Source: Sphingomonas spermidinifaciens (GTDB taxonomy: Bacteria; Pseudomonadota; Alphaproteobacteria; Sphingomonadales; Sphingomonadaceae). Taken from it: a stretch of 40,970 nucleotides of DNA. Within the stretch, counting starts at the first letter, position 1. Each line of letters starts with the position of its first letter. Below are positions 6,641 to 14,731 of this stretch, piece after piece. The stretch is taken from contig NZ_NWMW01000004.1 of assembly GCF_002351485.1 (NCBI RefSeq), forward strand, positions 1 through 40,970, given 5' to 3'. The notes beneath the pieces were generated by a model that was not told where the DNA came from, did not search any database, and worked only from the letters and a program-made list of their open reading frames with translations. A program made the position numbers and the translations under genes.

Positions 6641-7093
6641 ATGCCGATCGCGCGCGAGCATCGCTGGCTTTACCCGATCGACTGGCGCGAGCTGTCCGCC
6701 TTCATCCGTTTCGGCCGCGCCAAAGGGCGCTGCGAGCATTGCCGTCGCCCGCACGGCCGCGACGTGCTGCACCTCGGCAATGGTATCTGGTGGGACGAGG
6801 ACGCCGCGCGCTGGCGCGACGGGCGGGGCAGGGAGATTCGTCGCCTGTCGTCGCCGGACGAGCTGGTGCGCGCGCAACCGGGGTTCGTGGGTATCGACCC
6901 GCCCCCCTCGATGCGGGTCACGCGCGTCGTCCTCGCCAGCGCGCACCTCAATCACGATCCGGGTGATAACCGGCCGCGCAACCTCGCCGCGCTCTGCCAA
7001 CGCTGCCACATGGTCCACGATGCGACCGAGCATCGCCGGCGCCGTTGGCGCAACGCCTTCCGGTTGCGCGCGGTCGGCGACCTGTTCACCTGA
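6641..7093 (+). CDS. HNH-type nuclease-like protein
   Basis: A 150-residue protein with an HNH/zinc-finger layout: CEHC at residues 31-34 and a C-terminal AHLNHDPGDNRPRNLAALCQRCH motif (about 104-126) that supplies the H-N-H residues and a second CxxC. The middle part (45-90) is a charged insert with WWDEDAARW. Such proteins occur widely on alphaproteobacterial plasmids and phages; whether this one cuts DNA is unknown. It is preceded by a tract of the partition-type heptad repeats and followed by a G-quadruplex motif. It is the last backbone gene before the accessory islands. Confidence 0.75.
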   Translation: MPIAREHRWLYPIDWRELSAFIRFGRAKGRCEHCRRPHGRDVLHLGNGIWWDEDAARWRDGRGREIRRLSSPDELVRAQPGFVGIDPPPSMRVTRVVLASAHLNHDPGDNRPRNLAALCQRCHMVHDATEHRRRRWRNAFRLRAVGDLFT

Positions 7094-7133
7094 ACGGTGC
7101 TCCGCGCCCAGGTCGGGCCGCAAGGCCCGGCCA

Positions 7134-7153
7134 GGGGTGGGTGGGTGGGTGGG
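7134..7153 (+). other. Five-tract G-quadruplex motif
   Basis: GGGGTGGGTGGGTGGGTGGG: five runs of at least three G separated by single T bases. Single-nucleotide T loops are known to give very stable parallel G-quadruplexes. It lies 40 bases after the HNH stop codon, G-rich on the plus strand, so it would also form in the HNH transcript. Confidence 0.8.
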
Positions 7154-7430
7154 ACAAAGACGCGGCCATCCGTTCGGGGCGGCCTCCACTACGCTAGCTG
7201 TAGCGGCTCGCAATGATGATCGCCCGGAACTGCAATATAGGGCGGTTTTCGGCTCGCATTGCGTGAGACGGATCGATGCGGGGAACGCACGCTCCGTGAG
7301 ACAGAAACCACATTCGGTGCGACCGACGCGCAATGCTGATCCGTTGGCTTACGGACGGCAAAAAGCGGTGGTTAGCGCCCGGGCAGCTTTCCGAGCCGGC
7401 ATGGTCGAATACCGCCGCCCTCCCTCCGAG

Positions 7431-7455
7431 GGTCATAACCGTTCGGTTCTGACAC
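7431..7455 (+). repeat. Left dyad site bracketing the sulfur island
   Basis: Contains GTCATAACCG, one base, TCGGTT, one base, TGACAC. It is an imperfect dyad with about 12-bp arms and a 2-bp centre. It matches the site at 16459-16482 at 22 of 24 positions in the same orientation. The two sites sit just outside the two ends of the sulfur island. The geometry (two 12-bp half sites around a 2-bp core) resembles crossover sites of small serine recombinases. Confidence 0.65.
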
Positions 7456-7487
7456 TTGAAACAGCAGCTGCCCTAGCGCGGACTGAG

Positions 7488-8378
7488 CTATGAAGCACCA
7501 GGTCCAAACCGGTTCAGAGGCACCTTGAGAAACGCCGTCCCACACTTGTCCGCATCCGGCAGCCGGCCGCCACGTATGTTCACCTGAAGCGCGGCGAGCA
7601 TCAGGTCGGGTAGTGGGAGCGATGCGTCGCGTTTCTCGCGGGTCGCGACGAACTCGGCTTCGTCGATGCCATCGTGAACATGGATGTTGTCGCGACGCTG
7701 ATCGGCGACGGTCGAGCGACCAAGTACGTCCCTGCCATCCTTGCCATAGTCATGCCCAACATAGGTTGCGGTTTCGGGTGGCAGATCGAGGATGGCGCGG
7801 ATCGAGCACCACAGCGAATGAGCATCACCACCCGGGAAGTCCGCTCGGCTTGTGCCACTATCGGGAACCATCAGCGTATCGTGAACGAACGCGGCGTCAC
7901 CGACGACATAAGTGATCGAGGCAAGCGTATGGCCCGGCGACAGCATGACATGAGCATCGAGCGTGCCGATCCGGAAACGCTCGCCATCCGCAAACAACCG
8001 GTCCCACTGGCTGCCGTCGACGGCGAGATCGGGCAGGCAGTAGATGTCCCGCCACAGCTTTTGCACTTCCACGACCTTGTTGCCGATCGCGGTTTTGCCA
8101 CCGGTCTTGCCGGTGAGGTACGGAACGGCTGAAAAATGATCGGCGTGTGGGTGGGTGTCGAGCACCCATTCGACGGTTAGCCCCTTTTCGCGCACATAGT
8201 CGAGGATAAGATCCGCGTTTCGGGTCGCGGTCGCACCAGCGCGCGGGTCAAAATCCAGAACTGGATCGATGATCGCAGCCGTCTTCGTAGTGTCGTCGAC
8301 GACAACATATTGGAAGCTACCAGTGCGCTCATCATGGAGCGACGCAACGGTCATACCATCGTGCTTATACTCGATCAT
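7488..8378 (-). CDS. MBL-fold persulfide dioxygenase-like protein (distal copy)
   Basis: A 296-residue metallo-beta-lactamase-fold protein of the ETHE1/Blh group, whose better-known members oxidise glutathione persulfide to sulfite with a mononuclear iron. The metal motif THPHADH is at 75-81. Further ligands are in LSPGHTLAS (about 148-156), HDTLMVPDSGTSRADFPGGD (about 167-186) and the VGHDY motif (about 210-214). The C-terminal VNIRGGRLPDAD region is typical of this subgroup. Where the paralogue has TGDTLF, this copy has VHDTLM. It has its own ribosome-binding site (GAGAGG) and a 20-base gap from the DsbA-like gene before it, so it is the last gene of the minus-strand operon. Substrate is inferred. 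Confidence 0.83.
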   Translation of the reverse strand: MIEYKHDGMTVASLHDERTGSFQYVVVDDTTKTAAIIDPVLDFDPRAGATATRNADLILDYVREKGLTVEWVLDTHPHADHFSAVPYLTGKTGGKTAIGNKVVEVQKLWRDIYCLPDLAVDGSQWDRLFADGERFRIGTLDAHVMLSPGHTLASITYVVGDAAFVHDTLMVPDSGTSRADFPGGDAHSLWCSIRAILDLPPETATYVGHDYGKDGRDVLGRSTVADQRRDNIHVHDGIDEAEFVATREKRDASLPLPDLMLAALQVNIRGGRLPDADKCGTAFLKVPLNRFGPGAS

Positions 8379-8398
8379 GTTTTCATCCTCTCGCTCTG

Positions 8399-9046
8399 TT
8401 AGCTTTCTGCCCGCGCCCGCGCGAACAACCGCTCGAAATCACCCGGATCGATCGCGCCCATCACCAGCATGCGTCCGGCAAGAAAGCCCGGGGTGCCGGC
8501 CAAGCCGATCGAATAGGCCTCTTGGCCGTTCGCACGCAGGCGCGCCGCGACAGCCTGTGCATGCGAAGCAAGCCACGTCGTTGCGCTCAGCCAGTCACCG
8601 CCAGCGCCGATTACGACGTCCCGCAGCATGTCGTCGTCAATCGTACGGTTGTCGGCCATCAGCTGGCGATGGACGACCGGGTAGATGCCCTGTTCGGCAC
8701 AGCTGAGCGCAACGCTCGCGGCACGTTCAGACGGTGGACCGAAGATCGGCCAATCCTTGTAGATGACCCTAATTTTGCCATCGCGTCGCACGGCCTCTTC
8801 CAACGCGGGGAAGGCGTGACGGCAGGCCGGGCAACGATAATCGGTGAAAACGGCAAGCCGCAACGTCGCGTCGGCAGGACCGTGCTCAGGCGAACTGCCG
8901 CCTGTCAGGATCAGGTCGGCGGTCGGACCAACGTCACGCCCAATCGGGGCGGTGCGCCGCAGCACCTGTCCGACCGCCCAGCCCCCCACGACTACAGCGC
9001 CGAGCCCGACCGCCTGCCTCCGACTGAGTGGCCCCGGCACGCTCAA
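8399..9046 (-). CDS. DsbA-like thiol oxidoreductase, CPAC type
   Basis: A 215-residue thioredoxin-fold protein of the DsbA/Com1 group, exported or anchored by an N-terminal segment (PLSRRQAVGLGAVVVGGWAVG, with an RR pair). The active site is CPAC at 72-75 in VFTDYRCPACRHAFP. The cis-proline loop is GLAGTPGFLAG (about 182-192). It would act on thiols or persulfides in the periplasm. Its start overlaps the stop of the next DsbA-like gene by four bases (ATGA). The two share the WPIFGP motif and so derive from a common ancestor, but their active sites differ (CPAC against CPYC), suggesting different redox potentials and tasks. Confidence 0.85.
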   Translation of the reverse strand: MSVPGPLSRRQAVGLGAVVVGGWAVGQVLRRTAPIGRDVGPTADLILTGGSSPEHGPADATLRLAVFTDYRCPACRHAFPALEEAVRRDGKIRVIYKDWPIFGPPSERAASVALSCAEQGIYPVVHRQLMADNRTIDDDMLRDVVIGAGGDWLSATTWLASHAQAVAARLRANGQEAYSIGLAGTPGFLAGRMLVMGAIDPGDFERLFARARAES

Positions 9047-9672
9047 CGCCCTCCGGGCTTGCTGCGCGCCGTGGCGACGAGGCGGCGGAGCGCCGGCAGA
9101 TCGACCGCGCCGGCCACGACCTGCGAGCCGACGATCAGCGCCGGCGTCCCATTGAACCCGATCGCTTCGGCAATCGCATTGGTGCGTGCGAGCAGCGCAT
9201 CGATTTCCGCGCCACGCGTCTTCAGGTCACGTTGCAGACGCGGCCAATCCACCTTGGCTTTCACAGCAGCTGCCCTGATACCGGCGCTGTCGAGCCGCGC
9301 CGGCGAGGCAAGCAGCGCTCCATGGAAGGCGGCATGCCTGCCCTGCCACTGGCTCGCGACGGCCGCCCGGGACGCCTCACGGGAGGCGGGTCCGAATATT
9401 GGCCAATCCCGATACACGATCCGGACCTTCGGGTCGGAGCGAAGCAGCGCGTTCAGCACCGGCTCCATGCGACGGCAATAGGGGCAGTTGTAGTCGAAGA
9501 ACTCGACAACGGTGACGTCATAGGCGGTGCCGGCCCGCTTGGGGGCTACGGGATCGTCGACGACTGCCTTGCGCGACAAATCAGGCTGCTGCTGCCCGAC
9601 CGCAGGTGTCATCGGCACGGCGAAAGCAAGCGCGGCTAGAGCGCCGCGAAAGAGAAGGTTGCGGCGGTTCAT
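9043..9672 (-). CDS. DsbA-like thiol oxidoreductase, CPYC type
   Basis: A 209-residue exported DsbA/Com1-type protein. Signal peptide residues 1-26 (MNRRNLLFRGALAALAFAVP, cleavage near PAVGQ). Active site CPYC at 63-66 in FFDYNCPYCRRME; cis-proline in FNGTPALIVG (about 174-183). It contains the WPIFGP motif shared with the next gene. Start codon overlaps the stop of the TlpA-fusion gene (ATGA). In a sulfide operon it may form or resolve protein disulfides/persulfides in the periplasm, or feed electrons together with the membrane TlpA fusion; the partner is not known. Confidence 0.87.
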   Translation of the reverse strand: MNRRNLLFRGALAALAFAVPMTPAVGQQQPDLSRKAVVDDPVAPKRAGTAYDVTVVEFFDYNCPYCRRMEPVLNALLRSDPKVRIVYRDWPIFGPASREASRAAVASQWQGRHAAFHGALLASPARLDSAGIRAAAVKAKVDWPRLQRDLKTRGAEIDALLARTNAIAEAIGFNGTPALIVGSQVVAGAVDLPALRRLVATARSKPGGR

Positions 9673-10478
9673 CGGTGTTTCCTTGCCTTATCAATTCCAT
9701 CGGCGAGCGCGGCGCGCGACAACTCTCCGAGCTGAAGCTGCACGATCGTGCCATTCGCGGCGACGAAGGCGGTTGCGGGATAGCCGGCGACTTCGAAGGC
9801 TCGGGAAAGCCTACGGTCGGGATCAAGCGCGACGTTGCCGGCACCGATGCCTTCGCGGGTAAGGAACTGGGTAACGGTCGCCGGCGCCTCACCCTGATCG
9901 GCGAGCAGAATCGGAACCTCTCCACGGCGCGACGCAGCAGCATCGAGCATCGGCAGCTCGCGCCGGCATGGGCCGCACCATGTCGCCCACAGATTGACCA
10001 CGAAGGGACGACCCCGGAAACGATCAAGCGGGAGCGGAGCGCCGGATGGCGTCGTTAGGGCGAGATGATAGGGAAAGGGGCCGTAGGTCACGGGCGGGAT
10101 CAGCGCCTGAAGCGTGAACCAGAGGCCGCCAGCTACGGCAAGCGCTGCCCAGCCTATCGCCAGAGCGCGCGTTCGGCCGAGCCGGAACGCCAGCGTTACC
10201 GCAGCGCCGGCGAGGCCGGCGACGGCCGAGAAGCCTCCCTGCCATATAGCTAGGATGGAAAGTGGAGCATCGGCGTAGCTCGCCCAATGCGTCGCGACAT
10301 AGCCGATCCGGGCCGTCACCAGCCCGACGACAATAGCACTGGTCGCGACCATCGACACTCGCGGGAAGCGGAACCGTCCCGCCAGCGCCGTCAAACCGAG
10401 GAACACGGCGACGCACAGAACCGCCAATCCGCGATCGACCGCCATCATCAGCGGCCCGATGGCAATTGCGCTGCCCAT
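9669..10478 (-). CDS. Membrane Lgt-like domain fused to a TlpA-type thioredoxin
   Basis: A 269-residue protein with two parts. Residues 1-130 are four or so membrane helices resembling part of prolipoprotein diacylglyceryl transferase (VTARIGYVATHWASY then ILAIWQGGFSAVAGLAG). Residues about 135-265 form a periplasmic TlpA/ResA-type thioredoxin domain with WCGPC at 167-171 (VNLWATWCGPCRRELP) and cis-proline in AGYPATAFV. The Lgt-like part is too short for a normal Lgt and probably serves as membrane anchor or electron conduit. The ATG at 10478 overlaps the TauE gene stop (ATGA); a GTG one codon upstream is possible. Likely reductant for the two DsbA-like proteins encoded next to it; inference. 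Confidence 0.83.
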   Translation of the reverse strand: MGSAIAIGPLMMAVDRGLAVLCVAVFLGLTALAGRFRFPRVSMVATSAIVVGLVTARIGYVATHWASYADAPLSILAIWQGGFSAVAGLAGAAVTLAFRLGRTRALAIGWAALAVAGGLWFTLQALIPPVTYGPFPYHLALTTPSGAPLPLDRFRGRPFVVNLWATWCGPCRRELPMLDAAASRRGEVPILLADQGEAPATVTQFLTREGIGAGNVALDPDRRLSRAFEVAGYPATAFVAANGTIVQLQLGELSRAALADGIDKARKHR

Positions 10479-11260
10479 CACAGAAACGCGCCTGCGCTCT
10501 TCCAGAGCATATAGGCTGCGACCACGAAGATCAGCATTGCGAAAACCGTGGTGAGCGTACTGCCCGTGCCCAGACGCTTAGCGATCCGCGTGCCGATCAA
10601 CCCGCCGATAACTCCACCGCCGATGAAGGCGAAGGCGAGCGGCCAATCCACAAGCCCGGAGAACGCGTAGTTGGCAGCGGTCGTTAGCCCGAACGCGGTG
10701 ACGGCGATCAGCGACGTGCCGACGGCGTTGAGGATCGGCATGCCCGTCGATCCAATCAGTCCGGGAACGATCAGGAAGCCACCACCGATGCCAAAGAAGC
10801 CTGAAAACAGTCCGGTGCCGAGGCCATAACCCAGCACCTTGGGCGCCTTCTCCCGGTTGCATTCTGCACCGGGATTACCAGCGTCACCCCGCCCGCGCAG
10901 CATCACAACGCCGACGACGATCATGACGAGCGCGAATAGAAAGAGGAGCTTGCCGCCATCGACGGCCTTGCCCGCGGTGGATCCGAGTAGCGCACCGATG
11001 ACGCCGGCAGTCGCATACATGCCGCCGCACCGCCATTTTACGGTATGAGCCTTGGCATGACCGATCAGACCGGTCGCGGCATTGGCCGCCACGGCAAACG
11101 CGCTCGTACCGATGGCGAGGTGCGCGTCGGGAACGCGCACCAGATACACCATGAGCGGCACGGCGAGGATCGAGCCACCGCCACCGACGAGCCCGAGGGT
11201 GAATCCGACCAGGCTGCCGGACAAGGCGCCAAGCAGATACTGGATTGGTTCGAGGATCAT
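10478..11260 (-). CDS. TauE/SafE-family sulfite/sulfur-compound exporter
   Basis: A 260-residue TSUP-family membrane protein with about eight helices in two repeats. The repeat glycine motifs are GFTLGLVGGGGSILAVPLMVY (residues about 18-38) and GLFSGFFGIGGGFLIVPGLI (about 148-167). The family exports sulfite, sulfoacetate and similar anions. Placed between an SQR gene and the thiol relay genes, it most likely removes sulfite made by the persulfide dioxygenase. I start it at the ATG at 11260, which overlaps the SQR stop codon (ATGA); a longer frame upstream would eat into SQR. Confidence 0.9.
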   Translation of the reverse strand: MILEPIQYLLGALSGSLVGFTLGLVGGGGSILAVPLMVYLVRVPDAHLAIGTSAFAVAANAATGLIGHAKAHTVKWRCGGMYATAGVIGALLGSTAGKAVDGGKLLFLFALVMIVVGVVMLRGRGDAGNPGAECNREKAPKVLGYGLGTGLFSGFFGIGGGFLIVPGLIGSTGMPILNAVGTSLIAVTAFGLTTAANYAFSGLVDWPLAFAFIGGGVIGGLIGTRIAKRLGTGSTLTTVFAMLIFVVAAYMLWKSAGAFL

Positions 11261-12489
11261 GCCGCCTTGCCGATCTCGTGTGGAGCGGCCATCCACTCAC
11301 GGCCTTTCAGCATGCCCTGCCAGTAGATCGGGGGCAGCATCCGCTCTTTCAGGAACCACGCGGTGCGCGTCGGACGCGTTCCGTCCAGCAGCCAGGATGG
11401 GAAGCTGGGCAGCAGCTTTCCGCCATAGCCGAACTCGGCGAGGACGATCTTACCGCGTTCGACCGTGAGCGGGCATGAGCCGTAACCATTATAATCGGCA
11501 ACGGGGGGTCTGCCGTCGAGCGCGGCCAGCGCGTTGACTGCGACCACGGGCGCCTGGACGCGAGCAGCAGCGGCGGTCTTGGCGTTGCTGGTGCCAGCGG
11601 CATCGCCAAGGCCAAAGATGTTTTCAAATCGCTTGTGCCGCAGCGTAGTCTCGTCGACCTCGACGAAGCCGCTCGCAGCCGCAAGCGGGCTATTTGCGAC
11701 GACCGCATGTGACACCTGAGGTGGCACGACATGGAGCATATCGAACTCACGTTCGATCCGCTCGGAGACGCCGTCCTGCTTGCGCTCGAACGTGGCGACG
11801 CGGCGATCGGCGTCGACCGCGACCAGGTTGGACTCAAGCCTGAGATCGATACCGTACTTCTCGACATATTCCATCAGCGCCGGGACGTAGGTCGGGACCC
11901 CGAACAGGGCTGCGCCGGCATTATGGAACTCGACGTCGATAGCTGGGAGAACGCCGCTATCCCGCCAGATGTCGCAGGAGAGATACATCGCTTTCTGCGG
12001 TGCGCCGGCGCACTTGATCGGCATGGGTGGCTGCGAGAACAGCGCCCGCCCCTGCCGCAATTCCTTGACGAGCTGGTAGGTGTAGGGTGCCAGATCGTAG
12101 CGATAGTTGGAGGTGACGCCGTTGCGGCCGAGAGCCTCAGGCAGCCCTTCGATCTTCTCCCACGCCAGGCGCAGCCCGGGCGCGACGACCAGAACGCGAT
12201 AGGTCAATGTGTCACCGTCTTCGAGCTCGACCGTGTTACGGTCGGGGTCGATGGCAACGGCGGGCAACCGTACCCACTTAACGCCCTTTGGCATTATGTC
12301 GGATTCGGCCTTGCGCGTCTGTTCGGGAGTGAAGACGCCGGCCCCCACCATCGTCCAGCCGGGCTGGTAATAATGGTCGGTCGCCGGATCGACGACCGCG
12401 ATCGTCACTTTGGCGTTGCGCTTCAGAATGCTGGAAGCGGTCGCGATGCCGGCGGCACCGCCCCCGATGATGACGATGTCGTAGGTCAT
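11257..12489 (-). CDS. sqr: Type II sulfide:quinone oxidoreductase
   Basis: A 410-residue FAD enzyme that oxidises sulfide at the cytoplasmic membrane, passes electrons to quinone and hands the sulfur to an acceptor as persulfide. The dinucleotide-binding motif IIGGGAAG is at 7-14. The KCAGAPQKAMYL motif with Cys160, and the NGYGSCPL motif with Cys339, match the catalytic cysteine pair of the mitochondrial-type (type II) SQR. The FAD-binding FGLGDAAGT lies at 292-300. A C-terminal amphipathic region (PPIYWQGMLKGREWM) would hold it to the membrane. It overlaps the DUF442 gene by four bases, matching the common pairing of SQR with rhodanese and persulfide dioxygenase. Confidence 0.93.
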   Translation of the reverse strand: MTYDIVIIGGGAAGIATASSILKRNAKVTIAVVDPATDHYYQPGWTMVGAGVFTPEQTRKAESDIMPKGVKWVRLPAVAIDPDRNTVELEDGDTLTYRVLVVAPGLRLAWEKIEGLPEALGRNGVTSNYRYDLAPYTYQLVKELRQGRALFSQPPMPIKCAGAPQKAMYLSCDIWRDSGVLPAIDVEFHNAGAALFGVPTYVPALMEYVEKYGIDLRLESNLVAVDADRRVATFERKQDGVSERIEREFDMLHVVPPQVSHAVVANSPLAAASGFVEVDETTLRHKRFENIFGLGDAAGTSNAKTAAAARVQAPVVAVNALAALDGRPPVADYNGYGSCPLTVERGKIVLAEFGYGGKLLPSFPSWLLDGTRPTRTAWFLKERMLPPIYWQGMLKGREWMAAPHEIGKAA

Positions 12490-12920
12490 TGATCAGCCCT
12501 TTCGGAACGGCGCTTCAGCGCAGGCGTGAGATCGGCAAGGTCGTACCCGGCTGCCTTTGCTTGGTCGACGATCGTCGCCGGGTCGGCGCGATCGGCCTCG
12601 GCCAACGCCCACAAGGTCGCCGCGCGCGTCCCGCTACGGCAGAAGCCGAGCGTCGGCTGTGGCAGCGTGGCTAGCGCCTCCTTCATGCGATCCGCATCGG
12701 CGTCAGTCGCCTTGCCCGGTACGATAGGGACATGGGCAAACGCGAGACCGTGGTCGCCTGCCATTCGGGCCATTTCTTCCGCGCTTGGCTGGCCCGCCTC
12801 CTCGCCGTCCGGGCGGCTTGAGATGATCGAGCGATATCCTGCCTTCGCGGCAGCGGCGAGGTCGTCTTGCGTCAGCTGGGGGGCGGCAGAGAAGGACGAG
12901 GTGATCTGCTTGAAAGCCAT
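12486..12920 (-). CDS. DUF442 rhodanese/phosphatase-like sulfur transferase
   Basis: A 144-residue protein of the TIGR01244/DUF442 family. The active-site loop CRSGTR (Cys94-Arg99) has the six-residue size of a rhodanese loop. In other bacteria this domain is found fused to or beside persulfide dioxygenases (the Blh proteins), where it moves sulfur between glutathione persulfide and thiosulfate. Here it stands alone, directly upstream of and overlapping SQR. It is cytoplasmic, without signal peptide. Role as SQR product acceptor or sulfur transferase is inferred from family and neighbours. Confidence 0.87.
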   Translation of the reverse strand: MAFKQITSSFSAAPQLTQDDLAAAAKAGYRSIISSRPDGEEAGQPSAEEMARMAGDHGLAFAHVPIVPGKATDADADRMKEALATLPQPTLGFCRSGTRAATLWALAEADRADPATIVDQAKAAGYDLADLTPALKRRSERADQ

Positions 12921-12938
12921 GTGATGTCTCCTGTCTGA

Positions 12939-13364
12939 TCAGGCCGAACGGCGGGAAGTGAATGCAAAGCGGTGGACGGCAACGCCGAGGGCCATTGCAG
13001 CGATGAAGACCAGTGCCGGCAGAGGCTGGATCGCCAGTGCGGCAATGGCGGGACCTGGGCACAATCCGACGATGCCCCAGCCTATGCCGAACAAGGCCGC
13101 ACCGCCGATGAGGCGCCGGTCGATCGGCGAGGTGGCGGGCGTGTGGAATTGTTCGGCCGCGATCGGGGTCGAGCGACGCCGCACGACGAACCAGGCTATC
13201 GCCATCGGCAGGATCGCGCCTGCCATGACGAACGCCAAGGTCGGGTCCCACGCGCCGGTGACATCGAGGAACGCGCGCACCCGCGCCGGATCGATCATTC
13301 CGGAGATGGCAAGGCCGGCGCCGAACAGCGTCCCGCTAGCGAGTGAAATGAGGTTCTGGCGCAT
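12939..13364 (-). CDS. YeeE/YedE half-transporter, second subunit (DUF6691-like)
   Basis: A 141-residue membrane protein with about four helices. The recognisable motifs are the N-terminal GTLFGAGLAISGMIDPARVRAFLDV and FGIGWGIVGLCPGPAIAALA (about 95-114), the GxCPGP motif of YeeE/YedE half-size proteins. Together with the gene just upstream it makes up a full-size channel, since the single-chain YeeE is about 350 residues. YeeE imports thiosulfate in other bacteria. Its ATG overlaps the stop of the first half gene (ATGA). Direction of transport here is not known. Confidence 0.87.
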   Translation of the reverse strand: MRQNLISLASGTLFGAGLAISGMIDPARVRAFLDVTGAWDPTLAFVMAGAILPMAIAWFVVRRRSTPIAAEQFHTPATSPIDRRLIGGAALFGIGWGIVGLCPGPAIAALAIQPLPALVFIAAMALGVAVHRFAFTSRRSA

Positions 13365-13801
13365 CACAGTATCACCCCGGACAGACGCATGATCGTGACC
13401 GTGACGACGCCGGTCGCCATGAACGTGACGGTCGCGGCGATGGACCGGGGCGACAGGCGGGACAGGCCGCATACGCCGTGACCACTGGTGCACCCGGACC
13501 CAAGCCGCGTTCCGATACCGACGACCAGACCGGCGACGGCAATCAGCGAAAGCGATGCCGGAAAGCTGGCTTTCACGCCCAAACTGGCCGCAGCAATACC
13601 CGCGCCCAAGGGCAGACCCGCGGTAAAGAGCAGCGCGAGGGCCCATGGTGGACCTCCATCGGTAAGACCCAAAACTCTTGCGAACATGCCGCTGACACCG
13701 GCGATGCGCCCGTTGCCCAGCAGCATGATCGCCGCGGCGACACCGATCATCAGCCCGCCGATGAAGCCTTCGAGCGGCATGGCATGGGGAAAGCCTGGCA
13801 T
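13364..13801 (-). CDS. YeeE/YedE half-transporter, first subunit
   Basis: A 145-residue membrane protein, about four helices, with the family motif GSGCTSGHGVCGLSRLSPRS (about 100-119), which carries two cysteines thought to handle thiosulfate sulfur in YeeE. Start taken at the ATG at 13801, which overlaps the stop of the persulfide dioxygenase gene (ATGA); a GTG one codon upstream is equally possible. Paired YeeE halves next to an MBL protein, SQR and an ArsR regulator are a known arrangement of bacterial sulfide-detoxification (bigR-type) operons. Confidence 0.88.
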   Translation of the reverse strand: MPGFPHAMPLEGFIGGLMIGVAAAIMLLGNGRIAGVSGMFARVLGLTDGGPPWALALLFTAGLPLGAGIAAASLGVKASFPASLSLIAVAGLVVGIGTRLGSGCTSGHGVCGLSRLSPRSIAATVTFMATGVVTVTIMRLSGVIL

Positions 13802-14718
13802 CACAGCGCATCCAGCGGAATTTTGAGGTAGCGGGTGCCGTTGGCTTCCGGCTCCGGCAGATGACCACCGCGCATGTTCACCTGGATCGAGGGCAGGATG
13901 AGCTTCGGCATCGACAAGGTGGCGTCGCGACTGGTCCGCATCGCGACGAAGTCGTCTTCGCTGACCCCTTCGTGGACATGCACGTTGCCGACACGCTGTG
14001 CGCCTACAGTCGTCTCCCAGACATATTGGTCGCGACCCACCGCCTTGTAGTCGTGGCAGAGGAACAGGCGCGTCTCGTCCGGCAGCTGCATGAGCCGGCG
14101 GATCGAGCGGAATAGCTGGCGTGCGTCGCCACCAGGGAAGTCTGCCCGCGCGGTGCCGTAATCGGGCATGAAGAGCGTATCGCCGGTGAAGACCGCGTCC
14201 CCAATCGCATAGGCCATGTCCGCCGGCGTATGGCCGGGCACGTGCAGCGCAATGGCGTCGATGTTGCCGATGGCAAAGCGGTCGCCGTCCTCGAACAGCC
14301 GGTCGAACTCGGAACCGTTGCGCTCAAAATCGGTGCCGGCGTTGAAGATTTTGCCGAACACGTTCTGAACCCGGATGATCTCACGACCGATCGCGAGCTG
14401 CCCGCCAAGCGCCTGCTGAAGATAAGGTGCCGCAGACAGGTGATCGGCATGAGCATGGGTTTCCAGCAGCCAATCGACCGTCAGTCCCTGATCCCGCACG
14501 TAAGCGATCACTGCGTCCGCCGACGCGGTTTTGGTCCGGCCAGCCGCGGCGTCAAAATCGAGGACGCTGTCGACGATCGCAGCCTTTTTCGTCGCCACGT
14601 CCCAAACGACGTAGGTCGCTGTGTTGGTAGGCTCATCAAAGAAGGACTGAACGACCGGCGATCCGGCCGCTTTTGCGCGTCTGATCTGGGCGTTGGCTTC
14701 GCTCAAAACCGGGTCCAT
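13801..14718 (-). CDS. MBL-fold persulfide dioxygenase (ETHE1/Blh-like), first gene of the operon
   Basis: A 305-residue metallo-beta-lactamase-fold protein. The metal-binding motif THAHADH is at 87-93. The further ligands are in LHVPGHTPADM (His at about 165), TGDTLFMPDYGTARADFPGGD (about 179-199) and FLCHDY (His at about 222). It is closely similar to the second MBL gene at 7488-8378, so the operon begins and ends with paralogues. Expected reaction: glutathione persulfide plus oxygen to sulfite. I start at the ATG at 14718, which has a GGAG six bases upstream; in-frame ATGs at 14724 and 14730 are alternatives. The promoter at 14749-14777 lies just upstream. Confidence 0.88.
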   Translation of the reverse strand: MDPVLSEANAQIRRAKAAGSPVVQSFFDEPTNTATYVVWDVATKKAAIVDSVLDFDAAAGRTKTASADAVIAYVRDQGLTVDWLLETHAHADHLSAAPYLQQALGGQLAIGREIIRVQNVFGKIFNAGTDFERNGSEFDRLFEDGDRFAIGNIDAIALHVPGHTPADMAYAIGDAVFTGDTLFMPDYGTARADFPGGDARQLFRSIRRLMQLPDETRLFLCHDYKAVGRDQYVWETTVGAQRVGNVHVHEGVSEDDFVAMRTSRDATLSMPKLILPSIQVNMRGGHLPEPEANGTRYLKIPLDAL

Positions 14719-14731
14719 GACCATCTCCATT

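Larger units (their letters stand above)
7094..7487. other. Non-coding junction between backbone and sulfur island
   Basis: About 390 bases without a convincing gene on either strand. It holds the G-quadruplex motif at 7134-7153 and the left dyad site at 7431-7455, listed separately. The rest shows nothing I can name and may be debris from past insertions. Confidence 0.5.

Noticed and set aside
7194..7436. An 80-codon minus-strand frame in the junction after the HNH gene
   Set aside because: No ribosome-binding site, no domain, and a composition like neighbouring non-coding sequence.
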